Position numbers and translations under genes: made by a program. Shown here piece by piece: positions 45,830 to 57,900 of a stretch of 64,000 nt of DNA. The notes below the pieces were generated by a model that ran no database searches, was not told the DNA's origin, and saw only the letters and a program-made list of their open reading frames with translations. The DNA is from Nectonema munidae (Eukaryota > Nematomorpha > Nectonematoida > Nectonematidae): assembly GCA_030549495.1 (NCBI GenBank), contig JAUIRK010001010.1:515119-579118 (forward strand), given 5' to 3'. Position 1 is the stretch's first letter. Every line of letters begins with the position of its first letter.

Positions 45830-47640
45830 TGGTAAGAAAATTTATATAGACTATGTTATACGATTGTAGAAAGTAAATGTTGAAAAAGCCTTTCTAAAAT
45901 GCATATGGTTGTCTTGAATCATTCAAGATGGATAACTATGCCTTCTTCTATTTTGAGGTTATACATGTCAACAAAAAATCCTTCGTTCATTAAAAAGGCA
46001 TACTAGATAGAAAATGTCAGAAGAATCATTTTCATCGAAATTAAACTTCAAAATTGCAATTTTAAAGGAAAAAAAATTATTTAAGTTTTGAGAATGGCTA
46101 TAAAATTTAACTCATATTTAGGCCATGGAGATTGAGTGATGAAAAAGACTTTAAAAGAAAGAGCTCTTAAGATTATTGTAAAAATTGACAATGGAAATAA
46201 TAACATAAGAAGACCTTATAAAGGTTTAAAGATAGATTTTAAAGCGAAAATTTTCAAAACATAATCCAACTTGAGGAAATAAAGACTGAATCAACAATCA
46301 ACAAAAAATTTATAATTGAAGAATTTAATCAGTTTTCAAGCCAAAATCTTGAAACCTGATTATAAATGTACAATAGTAGCAAATGAAAGAATTGTTCAAT
46401 TTGAAAAAGCATCAAAAAAGATTGATTAACAAAGATAAAAGAGATGGAATGCTCTTAATATATTAGATTTGAATAAAGTTAATTTTATTTGAAAATGAGA
46501 AAAATTAAGTATTTATTTGAATATGGGCAAAGCCAGGATCAAGTTTATTTATTGAGTTATTGGCATGGCAATGCTGAACAATTTTAAAAGTGAGGATGTC
46601 TGGATTAATAATTTTTGCAATCCCTACATACATACATACACATATACTTGCAAGTGTAAAATGGGTTAAAGTGAGTAGCAAATTATGAGGGATCATCTCG
46701 CGCATCAAACCTATTGACGTTTTAGTAGATATCAAAAAATGCGATACATTAGTTTACCAAAACTGAAAAAAGAAATCAATTCACATTTTCAAACCCATCC
46801 TATATATTTCTCAAATCAATATTCCAAACACATCCTAATTATATAATTACATAACAATAAGCTATAAAAGCGTGTATATAAAGAATACACTTTCCAATTT
46901 TATTCGAATGCTCAAAATATCTTCCTAAGTGTTTTTTAAAAAAATATTTTATTTTAAGAATGATAGTACAATGGAATGTTTATTTTTCAATTTCTAATTA
47001 ATAAATAAAAGTTTAATGAGATTATTTATAAAAAAAAGACGTGCATTTCAAAATCTCTACCAAATATCATAACATTTTTTCACGTTAAATTTGATGGGTG
47101 TTATGTATTATCATTTAATAAAAATGAAAGTTCTTTCTTAGCAAAATTATAACATTCTAAATAATTAATTAATTAACTTATATTTACCTAATTAAATAAT
47201 TAATTGACCAAATAAGCAACTAATTTACTTCTCCCGCAAGATCATAAAAAATCTCCTATTTTTATTTGGTTAGGTAAGGGCTTTCTCATAGCAATTCACT
47301 TACAACAAATGAGTGAAATCTAACATTGAATTAGTCAAGCAGAAACAACAAATGAGTGCAAATTATCGTTTTTTTTCATAATTTTCAAAATTTTTTATAA
47401 AAGTATTTTTGTTCAATGAACATAACACAATTAGTAACCAATATAACACTTGCACTGTCAGCTCCCATACCAAACATAACTGAGGCTAACTACATGGATT
47501 TTGTAAGTCGAATAGACTTTTTTGTAAAATTAAATAATAATTGGTTTTTAGACCAATTTATTAGAACATAGTACGCTGCATAGTCATAAAAGCAAGTAAA
47601 TTTGGAGCAAAGCCAACCACCGTTTTCGGTGTGTCTTTAC
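45830..47640. other. AT-rich intergenic DNA, no gene seen
   Basis: Simple AT-rich sequence with a tandem aattaattaatt stretch near 47165-47210. Frames such as 46505-46735 (minus) show no domain. Confidence 0.4.
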
Positions 47641-47645
47641 CTAAA

Positions 47646-47760
47646 TCAGGGGTCCCCAAAGTCGTCGATATTGACTCCCTTAGATTTATAAGCGTTGTCT
47701 AGAGGTCGGTTAACACATAGGGGTCGAAAGAGGGTGGGCTAATTTTATGGAGAATTAATT
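47646..47760. repeat. possible hAT-type terminus
   Basis: CAGGGGTCCCCAAAGTCG at 47647 resembles the CAGGGGT-type termini of hAT elements. The opposite terminus and an 8-bp duplication were not found. Confidence 0.2.
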
Positions 47761-47989
47761 GAATTTTCTAGGCTCTCAGATAAAAATGGAGATATTTTTA
47801 TTAAAATAGGAATTACAGCCATGATCACATATCATTATTCTTAAAAAATAATGACAACCATTGAAAAATATAATCTATACTTAAAGGAATGCAGCTATGA
47901 TCAAATAATTGCCCATAATCGAAAATGTCGAAAATGTTTTAATGTTTTTATTAAACTTGCTTTGGCGTCGACAATATGGCAAATAATCT

Positions 47990-48190
47990 AATGATCTGTT
48001 GAAGGCTTTTGATAAGAGGCTTCCTAAGAGGACGTGGGAAGAAATCATGAAAAGAGACGTGAAGAAGGGGGACCTCAAGATAGAAAAATCAAAAATAAGA
48101 AAAAGTTAGAGTCGTCGCTTCACCCAACTGGGCGGACCTAGCTAGCTGGGATAAAGATCAAGCTCTCATGGGCAGAAGACTATGATAATG
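47990..48190 (+). pseudogene. possible LINE ORF C-terminal relic
   Basis: The translation LLKAFDKRLPKRTWEEIMKR continues with DVKKGDL, then, in other frames, SRRFTQLGGPS. It resembles the 'RP..TW.E..K.D.K..GL....A.DR..WR' tail found at the C-terminus of many LINE and related reverse-transcriptase ORFs. It is short, broken and unaccompanied by other domains. Confidence 0.3.
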
Positions 48191-48199
48191 ATATTAAGA

Positions 48200-49590
48200 T
48201 TGAGTAAATTAATGTTTAGCTTTTTCTATATTCCCCTCTTATCACTTGAATGAAGTTTTGGGCTAGAACTCTTATAAATTTATCACAAGTTTGTGAAGAC
48301 ATAAAATTTTGAAATTTATAGTTTTTTTTAGTAATTGGGCATTTTTCTGAAAGCAGAATTTGTAGCTATTATGAACTTGATAAATTCCTCTCAATTAATT
48401 AACCTATGAATATGTGCCGATACTTCAAAATTAAAGATATGTACGACACTGTTTAAATGTATTTTAATTTAAACGCTCCAAATGATATCAGAATCAAATT
48501 TGCTTCCCATTTCAAAAATACAGGGTAAAAATAATTTATAAATTTAATAGGATAAATTTTCTAAATTTAATACATTAATTTGCCAAGAATCATAATATGA
48601 AAAGGATAATAAACAATGGTTCCTAGTTTTTATTTTTAAAATGAAAAATTACTAAAAAATGTATTCAGAAAGAAAACTTACAAGACAAAGGAAGGAGGCG
48701 GTACAATATGAATTAGCAGTAAATGCGTTGAAATCTCAATGAAATGGTAGTAAGACAAAATAGAGAGGGCGGATTTTGAATTAGAAGCTAGGGAATTAGG
48801 CCTGAAAAAATGTGGTAAGAAATTAAACTTGAAATGCGATAGTGTAAATAACTTGACACTTTGTAAAGATAAGTGATGGGTCAACATTTCGCAAAGAGCA
48901 TTTGGGGGCGCGTATAACAGGATTTGAATAAGAGAAGCAGGATGCTAAAAATCTGCATATCACTTGTATTTCATCATCGGGAACACAAACGTAAAAGAGG
49001 CGATAAAGCAAATTTTCGAATTATTTTCATAACAATCATGTTTTTTTGCAAAAAGAAATCTTTATCACATTCTTTGTTTTGGCTTTAAAATTAAGAAACA
49101 ATTAAATCAGCTCAGTGATCCTTCGATTCAATTTGAATCTAATTATGTGTGTTTCTTTATGTGTTTTTTCATGAAGCGAATGATAGTGAATGCATATAAT
49201 AAAAAATATGTACCCATAAGTTTTACTCTGTTTTCTTCATTTTAAACATTAAAAAAGCATATAATTTAAAACCCATTATATAAATATGACATTTCCAACT
49301 TTATTTTAACGATGAAAATATCAACAAAAGCTTAATTTTTAAAAATATATTTTATCTTAATGATTATAGTACATTGTATTGTTGATTTTGACAAGTTCGA
49401 TTTAAAATTTTAGCACATTATTTATTAAAATAGACCTAATTTTCTCTATGCAAAATATGAAGTTCGAATTGTCAAACCATTTATGAGAAAATACTGAATT
49501 AATCATACGTGTACCAAAAATATTTACTGAAACAATGATTGAAACAATTGTCGATTTAAAATTACTCAAAATATTCATACACCCATGACA
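48200..49590. other. AT-rich intergenic DNA, no gene seen
   Basis: No domain-bearing frame; two overlapping minus-strand frames (48678-49011) are unsupported. Confidence 0.4.
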
Positions 49591-49597
49591 TCTATAA

Positions 49598-49930
49598 TAC
49601 AGTCAAACCTGTGTTAGCGGCCACCTTCCTATAAAGGTCACCCGCGGATAGTGACCAAAATAATTTCCCCCGGAAGAAAAAATTATTACTATATACCTTG
49701 TCTATAGCGCTCACCTGTTCAACGCGGCCAGTGGCCACTTGCATTGCATTCAAAAACAGTTTTTACTCCGTATAGCGGCCACGGATATTAAAATTTATTA
49801 TACAATATTTCGTAAAATTTCATTTTTTGAGCAGAATTTGAGGTGTCCAAAATGAGAACCCGATTCGGGGGTTGCAAGGAGCAAGACCGTGAGGCCGCGT
49901 CACGACCCATCGGGTGCTATAGCGCTTTTT
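49598..49930 (+). mobile_element. pogo/Tigger-like transposon end
   Basis: ACAGTCAAACCTGTGTTAGC at 49600 is followed by several 'agcggccac / ataaaggtcacc / tatagcgctcacc / tatagcggccac' words. This is the pattern of the terminal region of pogo/Tigger elements (CAGT..AACCT....TATAGCGG.CACC). The GC-rich zone stops near 49930, where unrelated AT-rich DNA begins. No transposase and no second terminus were seen, so it is a solo end or a 3'-truncated copy. Confidence 0.45.
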
Positions 49931-51010
49931 CAAATCCCCTAATTAATTTGAAATTAATCAAAAAAGTTTCAAAGATGAGCAGGCTCATATTCAATATCAC
50001 TCTGTAAGAATTTTATGTCATTCTTTTAACTTCAAGCTTGCATATAGTGCGTGTGCACACATTGTCACAACATGCAAGCTTGTAGCTTACGCATTGTTTT
50101 ACAGTTATTAAATTTGATTGATTACTTATGTTATGAATCACGTGTCAATCGATATATTCAAAAAACGTGTCAAAACTAGTCTTGTTGTTTTCTACAATAC
50201 TGATTCTTGTTGATATTTGACTTAATTTTTATAAAAGTTTTATAGACATCATGGTACTATTTTTACAATGAACAAGTGTCACATTGAGTCTTTTATAAAA
50301 TAAAGCAAGTACTTAAAGTTTTTAATTTTGAAAGTTGAAAAATCGAAAGAAGTAGTAAATTGTGAATTTATAGATTTACTATTTAAAAAAGTAAATTATA
50401 CTGTTTTTATCTGCCTTTTTTCAATAAAATATAAATCAGTTAGAAATGCTTATTTTACACCTAAATTTAAATTTATGTACGTATAGTTAAGAAATTGGGA
50501 TCATATAAAAAATAACCACCCCAAACAATATTTTAGTAGCAAGTGAAGAACAACCACCCAGCATGACCCTTTTGAAGAACCACCACCCCAAATAGTTTTC
50601 CAAAAATATTGTACAGAATATACCACTGAAGCAAAATTAAAAAAATTTATTTATTAGAAACTAAAATATTACAATTTACATTTACTTTTATACAGGAAAT
50701 TGTTGAGATATGTGCTCCAATAAACTAAAAAAAAACTTATTAAAAACCTACATAACTAAAAATTGATAGCATTATTGGAAAATTTTTTTCGCCACAAAAA
50801 TTCTTGAAGATTTTTTTAACCTTAGAAGGACGGAGTAGGGCTTTTTTTTTAGCTAGTATATATTTAAAATCTCTTTTTCTGATAGAAAAATATAGCTAGT
50901 CGATATGCTAACTTGGTGATATTTTATTTTTTAATGGGTTTTAAAGATAAAAAGAAATATAAAATTTTCACCACATGACAAAATATTTATAGTAATTTAT
51001 ACTAAATTTA
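49931..51010. other. AT-rich spacer with a small duplication
   Basis: ataaccaccccaaacaatat, acaaccacccagcatgaccc and accaccaccccaaatagttt recur between 50505 and 50600. No gene seen. Confidence 0.4.
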
Positions 51011-51209
51011 AATTTAACGCCATCTGAAATTAATATGTTTTTATGAAAAACTTAAGTTGTAACCTTAAACAAGTTATAAAAATATAAATTTGAAGTGGAT
51101 TTCAAATTTAGAATTTTTTCTGAGGATTATTTTTGAAACACATGACGTTCGAAAATCATGTTTCTATTATTTCCTTCGCTTTGGGTATTATAGCAAGTCT
51201 TTCATTATT

Positions 51210-51515
51210 AGCTAATAACAAAACAAACAAGCGTACGAATATGTAGTTTTGTGAAAAAAACTATGTTCAATATTCAAAACTTTGTTTTCATAAATTTGTT
51301 TTCCATAGTGCAAAATATTATATATAAAAAATTAAAAAGAAGAACTATACTATTTTTTTTTATTTACAAAGAAAAAAGAAGTAACAAAACAAACAAACGT
51401 ATGATTATGTAGTTTTGTAATAAAATTATATTGATCACTATTCAAAACTTTGTTTTTATAAATTTATTTTTCTACAGTGCAAAATATTTTATAAAAAGTA
51501 AAAAAGATTAAAAAA
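51210..51515 (+). repeat. ~165-bp tandem duplication inside the piggyBac left arm
   Basis: aaaacaaacaagcgtacgaa ... cataaatttgttttcc ... agtgcaaaatatt (51220-51320) is repeated at about 51385-51495 with modest divergence. Confidence 0.7.
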
Positions 51516-51967
51516 ATTAGATAAGCTTTTTAGATCGATTTGTTGAACAGCGCATGGTTGCGTACTTGAATAAAAAATGAAGAGAATGGACTCTTTATTG
51601 AATTTGTGTCATGGTATTATATGGGTAATAAAAGACACATCATACAACGCAGAAATAAATCAAAATATGGTTTCAAACACAAAGAACTCTTACTTGATAT
51701 TGATTTTTTATCGAGAATAGGCATGCGGCTAGAGTGAACTCAATTGTTCCATTGACTACACGATCCATATATAATTGTCTACGCATTTGTTATCTTTTTT
51801 CTCACCACATTTGGTAAATAATTAGCTGGCATGAATGAATAGTGAAGAAATCGCGTATAGATTACACAAAACTCTCTCTCTTGCTTTATTTGTGTATGTG
51901 TAATAATTCTTCCATTTCTTGACAAGCTTCATTTGGATTTCCTAAGTTACTTCGCAAAATTTTATTA

Positions 51968-53727
51968 TGAGCTCTTCAAGTTTTTATACAAGTAGTGATG
52001 AAGTAGAAACCTCTGGTTCTGACGTTTTTTCAAATAGTGAATATGAAATTCAAAATTCAGGTGATAGCGAAGGGCAAACAGATTCAAGCGATGAAGAAAC
52101 GGCTCTTTGCGAAGATGTGTAGCACCAGATGGAACCCAATTTTTTTGGGAACCGAGAGAGATTTGTGGAAGAAGATCATCAACTAATATCATCTCAAGTA
52201 GACCAGGTCCAAAAGATACGGCAAAAAATTTGAAAGATCTTTTCAAAATTTTTAATCTTTTATTCAGTGAATCTCTTTTGAACCATATTTTTGTCTGCAC
52301 AAAAGAAAGAATGGAAGAAAACTACATGTAATTTTCTATTAGAAAACATTATTTAGTTAAATGTTTTTTTTGTAGAAGTCCTAATTGTTTGTTGGAGAAC
52401 CTCAAAAGTTTATATGAAAGGTTTTCAATGGAACATTTGCTAGCATACTTAGCCTGTATTCTTTACATTGGGCAGTCTAAAGATCAGCAGATTGATGCCA
52501 AACATCTTTTTTCTGAAATGTATGGAACCCCTTTTTTAAAAGCTGCAATCAGTAAAGACGTATTCATTCTTATTCGTACCTTTATAAGATTTGTTTCAAG
52601 AACTACAAGAAATAGTTCAGATAAATTAGCTCCGATAAGATACTTACAAAATTTTTTCCTCGAAAACTTTCATAAATATTGGTCACCATCTAATTACGTT
52701 ACAATTGACGAGCAGCTCGTCAAGTATAGAGGCAGGTCACCTATAAAAGTATACGACCCATCCAAGCCAGATCGATATGGTATGTAAATTTATCACTGTG
52801 TAGACTCGTCCAGTTTTTTTTGTTTTTTGTAGCGAAATTTATGAAAGTGGTTTAGTGGACAGGTATCATTTTAAACCCAATAATATAGTAAAAAGATTGG
52901 TAAATATTTCTTGCTTACCGACCGGTATTGGTATTTATGCAGATAGGTTTTTTATATCCCAGGATTTGTATAATTGGGCCAAAAATCAAAACTATACAAT
53001 CTGTGGTACGGTAAGAAGTAATAGAAGGTTCATGCCGCATGTAGTCCGTCCAGCGCATTTAAAAGGTCTGGGTTTGAATGATTGTGAGAGTAGATTTTTG
53101 TATTCAGAAACCTCTTCATTAACAGTTTATATACCGGAAAAATATTCTAAAAAAAACTTCAAACCAGTCTATGTGTTATCTAGTCAACATCTATCACAAA
53201 TAGATACTTTTCGGCCCAGAAAAAAGCCTCAAACTATTCTAGATTATAATAGGTTTAAATCTGGAGTGGATGTTTTTAACAGAATGGCAAGAAATTACAG
53301 CTGTTATAAGTCTTCTAGATGTTGGCCAGTTGCAATTTTTACAAATTTTCTTGATATTGCAGTTAATAATAGCTGGGTAATTATGAGAGCTAATGATTCA
53401 GATGCATACCCGTCAGTTTCAAGAGGAGGAAGAAAATGCTTTATAAAACACCTTTCTCTACTTTTAGCTGAAAAATGCATGTTGATTAGAAGTCAAAGTT
53501 CATTTACTCGCTTATCTACCAGAAACTTATGATCTTTTTACGGGTTTTTTGATGTTGACGAGAACCCAACTACATCAGTTCAACGAGGATATTGCTCTTT
53601 TATTGATTGTAAGCCAAGAAAAAGGGGAACACGAAAATGCAGTGTATGTGGAAAATTCATTTGTAAAGGCCATATTTATTTATGTGTAAAAAGTGCAGAA
53701 ACACATAATAATTGTAAATATTTATGA
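51968..53727 (+). pseudogene. piggyBac transposase with two introns, disabled
   Basis: The ATG at 51968 opens an acidic N-terminus (SSDEVETSGSDVFSNSEYE). A frame change near 52105 leads to RRCVAPDGTQFFWEP. GT-AG introns at about 52330-52374 and 52781-52832 (40-55 bp, clean joins) separate three exons. The catalytic aspartates appear present: IDEQLVKYRGR, ADRFFISQDLY and YNRFKSGVDVFN. A cysteine-rich C-terminal finger ends the protein (GYCSFIDCKPRKRGTRKCSV, then CGKFICKGH). Defects are the first frame change, a stop and apparent loss of a block after FMKV at 52850, and an in-frame TGA at 53530-53532 before the finger. Function was cut-and-paste transposition at TTAA. Confidence 0.75.
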
Positions 53728-54022
53728 ATTTTTTATTATAATACTTGGGTGTTGTATTTTTATAATAGTTGAATAAATGTTAGTTCATTTTTTTTTATAT
53801 ATTTGAAAAAAACTAAATATTAATCTATGAATGCCTTTTTTGCATATGAAGTAGCGTTTGTTGAAATAATTTAACAAATAATATAATAGATGAATTTAAA
53901 AATTTTTCTTAGATATGTATATCTAATAAGTGTAAACGTTATGGAAGTTCGAATGCAATTTTTATTTTTATTATAGATGACGTTAACTAAAACAAACTCT
54001 TTTTTATTATAGATGGCGTTAA

Positions 54023-54960
54023 TTCTAAAATAAGTTTTTTGATTCGTATAAAAAACATGGAAACATATCAAACTGAACAAAAACATTCTTAAAAGGACTT
54101 TGATATGCTAAAGCTTTATTAAAAAAAAGAAATATACTTTTTTTAAAAATTGGAGTAAAACTCCCATTAACCGTCCTTAGTGTTGCTCTAAAAAGTTCCG
54201 TCCTGCTAAGGTAAAAAGACTCTAGAAAATTTCTTTTACATCCGTTCATTTTTTTTAAATTTAATTTAAGGGGGAAAATATGTTATGTAGAATGGGATTA
54301 TACCTTTCAAAAATTAATAAACTGCTATAGTTTAAAATCGAATAATAACAATCAAACCAATTAACGAATAACCGTATATCTTATAATTACGTAAAAACTA
54401 ATTAATTAGCTAGCCAACTTACTAACATTGAAAGTACAACACGTTGTAAAATATTTCAGAAACAACTATTGGAATGAAAACTATTTTAAACGTAACAAGT
54501 GCATAAATATATTTCCTCACAAGAAATTCGGAAGACGATATGATCAAATCAATAATAATCGTTGAGGGGGTGCAATTATGCTCAGAATAACTTGACATGC
54601 AGTAAAGATTGGTCAACTAATTTTAAGCCAGGATATTGAAGGGACTCGATCATCATTTGAATAAGAGAAGAGTGTCACCAGCATGATAGCATATCATTGG
54701 CATTTATCATATTCATATGGTATAGAAACGTAAAAGATTGGATATCTCAATATCGAAGAGCTCATTGATATAGTTGAAGCAATTTGAATCTAATTATGAA
54801 TGTTTCTGCAAGTTTTTGTGATGGAGCCAGTGTTGGTGGCAATTCATATACTAAATTATTTGTACACAAAAATTTTACTTTGCCTTTATTTTAAACAAAT
54901 TATTAAAAAATTCATATAATGTAAAAGCGAAGAAGGGTTGTAGTATTTAAAGCGAGATGA
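54023..54960. other. upstream region of WAP/Lustrin gene 2
   Basis: No gene called. The unlocated first exon of the plus-strand gene should be here or further upstream. A TATTTAAAG word lies at 54942-54950. Confidence 0.4.
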
Positions 54961-54987
54961 TGATTGAGTAAAATAATTGTATTTCAG

Positions 54988-57900
54988 AAATATTTAATAC
55001 AGCTTATCTTAATAAATGCCGTCACTTCACAATTGTATCCCAGGAATCCCTACGCTTCAACTTCTTCTCTATATCCCAGAGCGGCATTACCCAATCGCTT
55101 GAGACAGGTCTCTCCTGCACATCAACAGAATGTTCAGCAGCCACAACAACCAATCAGACCACAACCACAAGCGCAACAACAACAGCAGTATCCTCCCCCT
55201 TTTCCTCCTCGACCCGTCTATCCTCCTAGACCTCAACCGCAAGGAAAATCCTACCCAGTCGCACAAGGTAAAAGCATGCCTCCTCCTTTTCCTTTTCAAG
55301 GAGGTAAGGGATACCCTCAATCCCAAGGAAAAGGATTTGGAGCTCCTCAAGGCAAAGGATATCCTCAACCTCAAAGCAAAGGATATCCTCAACCTCAAAG
55401 CAAAGGATATCCTCAATCTCAAGGCAAAGGATATCCCCAATCTCAAGGCAAAGGATTTGGCGCTCCTCAAGGTAAAGGATATGGAGCTCCCCAAGGCAAA
55501 GGAATGGGAGCCCCTCAAGGAAAAGGATATGGAGCCATGCAAGGAAAGAGCTTCGGAGCACCACAAGGAAAAGTTTATGGATCTCCCCAAGGAAAAAGCT
55601 CTTTGCCTTTAGGCCCGTCTATAGGAAAGTCAGGTGGGTCTGGTGGTGGTGGTGGAAGAAAGAAAGGCAGAAGAGGTTCAAGTCCTTATGTTAGAACATT
55701 TTCTCCTAGAAGATTAGGAAGAGCAAATTTACCAGTTAGAAAGTCGCCACCAATTGGTAAACTTTAATTATTTAGTAATAAATTTAAAAAAAGGAATAAA
55801 TATTTAAGATGAAGATGATTACAACCTTTGTGAAATCGGGAAGCCATTAGAAGATACTTACTGTGGGCCAGCTGAAGGAGACTGTCCTCCAACGTATGCT
55901 TGTGATTTGCGTCGCCCAATTGATGAGTACGGTAGATGCTGCAAAGACAGTAATCCATTCATTTAAGTCATCTTCTATTCGTAAGCCATAATGCACACAT
56001 TCTTTTAGGCAATATATGTCCTGATAACAGATTTGCTCTACAAGGTGTCACTTGCAATCCATTATCTTCTATCAATGAATGCCCATTCGGATTTAGATGC
56101 ATTACAATTTTACTGAATTATGGTAGCAAAAACATATGTTGCAATTGTAAGTACTCATTTTCATAAATATGTCCTACAGTGATAATATTTAATATATGGT
56201 CAAACTTCGGGAGCAGAGCCACAACAGATAACCAGTGGCTCATTTGTGCAGGTGGCTCAAGAAGGTTTGAATCTTGAAAGAAATAGATGTAGGTAAGCGA
56301 AAATACACGAGGTAAAGGAGAATGTATGAGGAGAAACTCTTTAAATATTTTATTGTTTTCTCACACTGTATGTAAGTGAAAGAGAGAGTTAAGACGAGCG
56401 AAATGTCAGTCACGTGTGTTACTATTTCTTTCATACATGCATATTTTTTGAATAAACATGGCAACTTTGTTGTAAATGTCAATCAAAGCTTTTGATTGAT
56501 GATAAAATTGCTCAAGAAAACATTCAATGAAAAATTTCTGAAAGTGTCAGTCAAATTTGCGGTTTGCGTCTAAAAAATGTATCCATAAATATTTTTCAAA
56601 TTATAAATAAAAAATATATTTTAATACTAAATCAAGCATTCTGATTTCATTTCTGTAGTTAATTATTGCAATTAAGCTGTCAAAATGTCTAAAAGTATCA
56701 ATCAATTTGCGGTTTACGTGTGAAATTTTTCTCCAAGTATATCATTCAAATTTTAAATAAAATATATTTTATACTAAATCAATCATGTTGACTTTATTTC
56801 CGTTCACACTTTTAGCAATTAGTAAAAAATTCTGAAAGTATCAATCAAATTTGTGGTATATGTCTGAAAATAATGTCTAAAAATATTATTCAATTTATAA
56901 AAATTACACATTTTTATACTAAATCAAGCATGTCGATTTAAATTGCTCAGTAATTTTTTGAAATTAGGTTGTCAAAAAGTCTGAAAGTGCCAATTGATTT
57001 TACGGTTTACGTCTGAAAATTTCCTCCAAGAATATTAAAATTAAAAAAAAGTATATTTTTTATACCAAATAGATCATGCTTGTTTCATTCCTCAACACAG
57101 TTTTAGCAATTTGGATTTGGAAAATGTCTAAAAGTTTCGATTAAATTTACGGTTTATGTCAAAGAAAGTGTCTCCAAAACATTTTTCTACATTTTAAATA
57201 ATATATATTTTTTTAAACATGGTGAATTTATTTCTTTTGCAATTAGAGGGACAAAATGTAAGTGAAATTTGTGGTTGGCCACTAAAAATATTTCTAGAAT
57301 ATTATTTATATTTTCAATAAAATATATTTTTTTATACAAGATCATGATGCGGATTTGATTTTTGGACTTAGTTTTCGTAATTAGGATGTGAAAATGTCAA
57401 TCAAATTTGTGAGTTTGGTCCAAAAATTTTTTCACATTAATACAATTTTTTGGCTAAGTGTTGACCTTGCTGACCTTACCGTGAAAAAATGTGCCAAAGT
57501 GCAAATAGAATTAGTGATGTAAATTGAAAATTATCTCATAAACAAATTTCATATTTTAATTTTTTTTCTATTGCGTTGCTCAGTTCATTTAAGAACAAAG
57601 TTTTCGCAATTAGGAATAATTTATCAATCAAATTATTAATTAAGTTTTACATTTTGGAAATAATCAAATTTTGAAAAAATTCAATTTTCTCAAAAAACGC
57701 AAATCAAAAAATTCATTTTGAATGAAAATCACAATTAAAATTTCGATTGAGAATAAAATTCTCGCCAAAAATATCCTTCATATTTAAAATAATTTTTAAA
57801 ACAATATAGTCCATGTTTTTCTATAGTACAAATATTTGAGTATGAGAGAAGTAAGAGAACTGAAGGCAGATTAAAAAAATGAAATAGTAACTCGTTTATA

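Larger units (their letters stand above)
51018..54018 (+). mobile_element. piggyBac transposon, 3001 bp, TTAA on both sides
   Basis: TTAA at 51014-51017 and 54019-54022 flank the perfect inverted termini CGCCATCT / AGATGGCG. The transposase gene lies at 51968-53727. The right end is partly duplicated: a near-identical attatagatgacgTTAA lies 36 bp upstream (TTAA 53983-53986). The left non-coding part contains a ~165-bp tandem duplication. The length fits autonomous piggyBac elements (2.4-3 kb). The termini differ from those of family S, so it is probably not that family's direct source. Confidence 0.7.

Noticed and set aside
47646-48200. Complete hAT MITE beginning at CAGGGGTCCCC
   Set aside because: No inverted partner terminus or 8-bp duplication could be found downstream.
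54957-54987. ATG at 54957/54960 as start of gene 2
   Set aside because: Both run into TAA after a few codons and are not in the frame of exon A. An intron from 54968 to 54987 would be only 20 bp. A separate upstream first exon is more likely.
55087-55612. Long open frames on the minus strand and in the other plus frame (112-167 codons)
   Set aside because: They are shadows of the 24-bp coding minisatellite: a stop-free unit whose length is a multiple of three opens every frame. Domain content and splice phases support only the plus frame of 54988-55756.
56180-56245. Possible extra exon between the second Lustrin exon and the WAP exon of gene 2
   Set aside because: A phase-compatible reading exists, but the preceding intron would be only ~33 bp, the peptide has no similarity to the family, and gene 1 joins the Lustrin and WAP exons directly.
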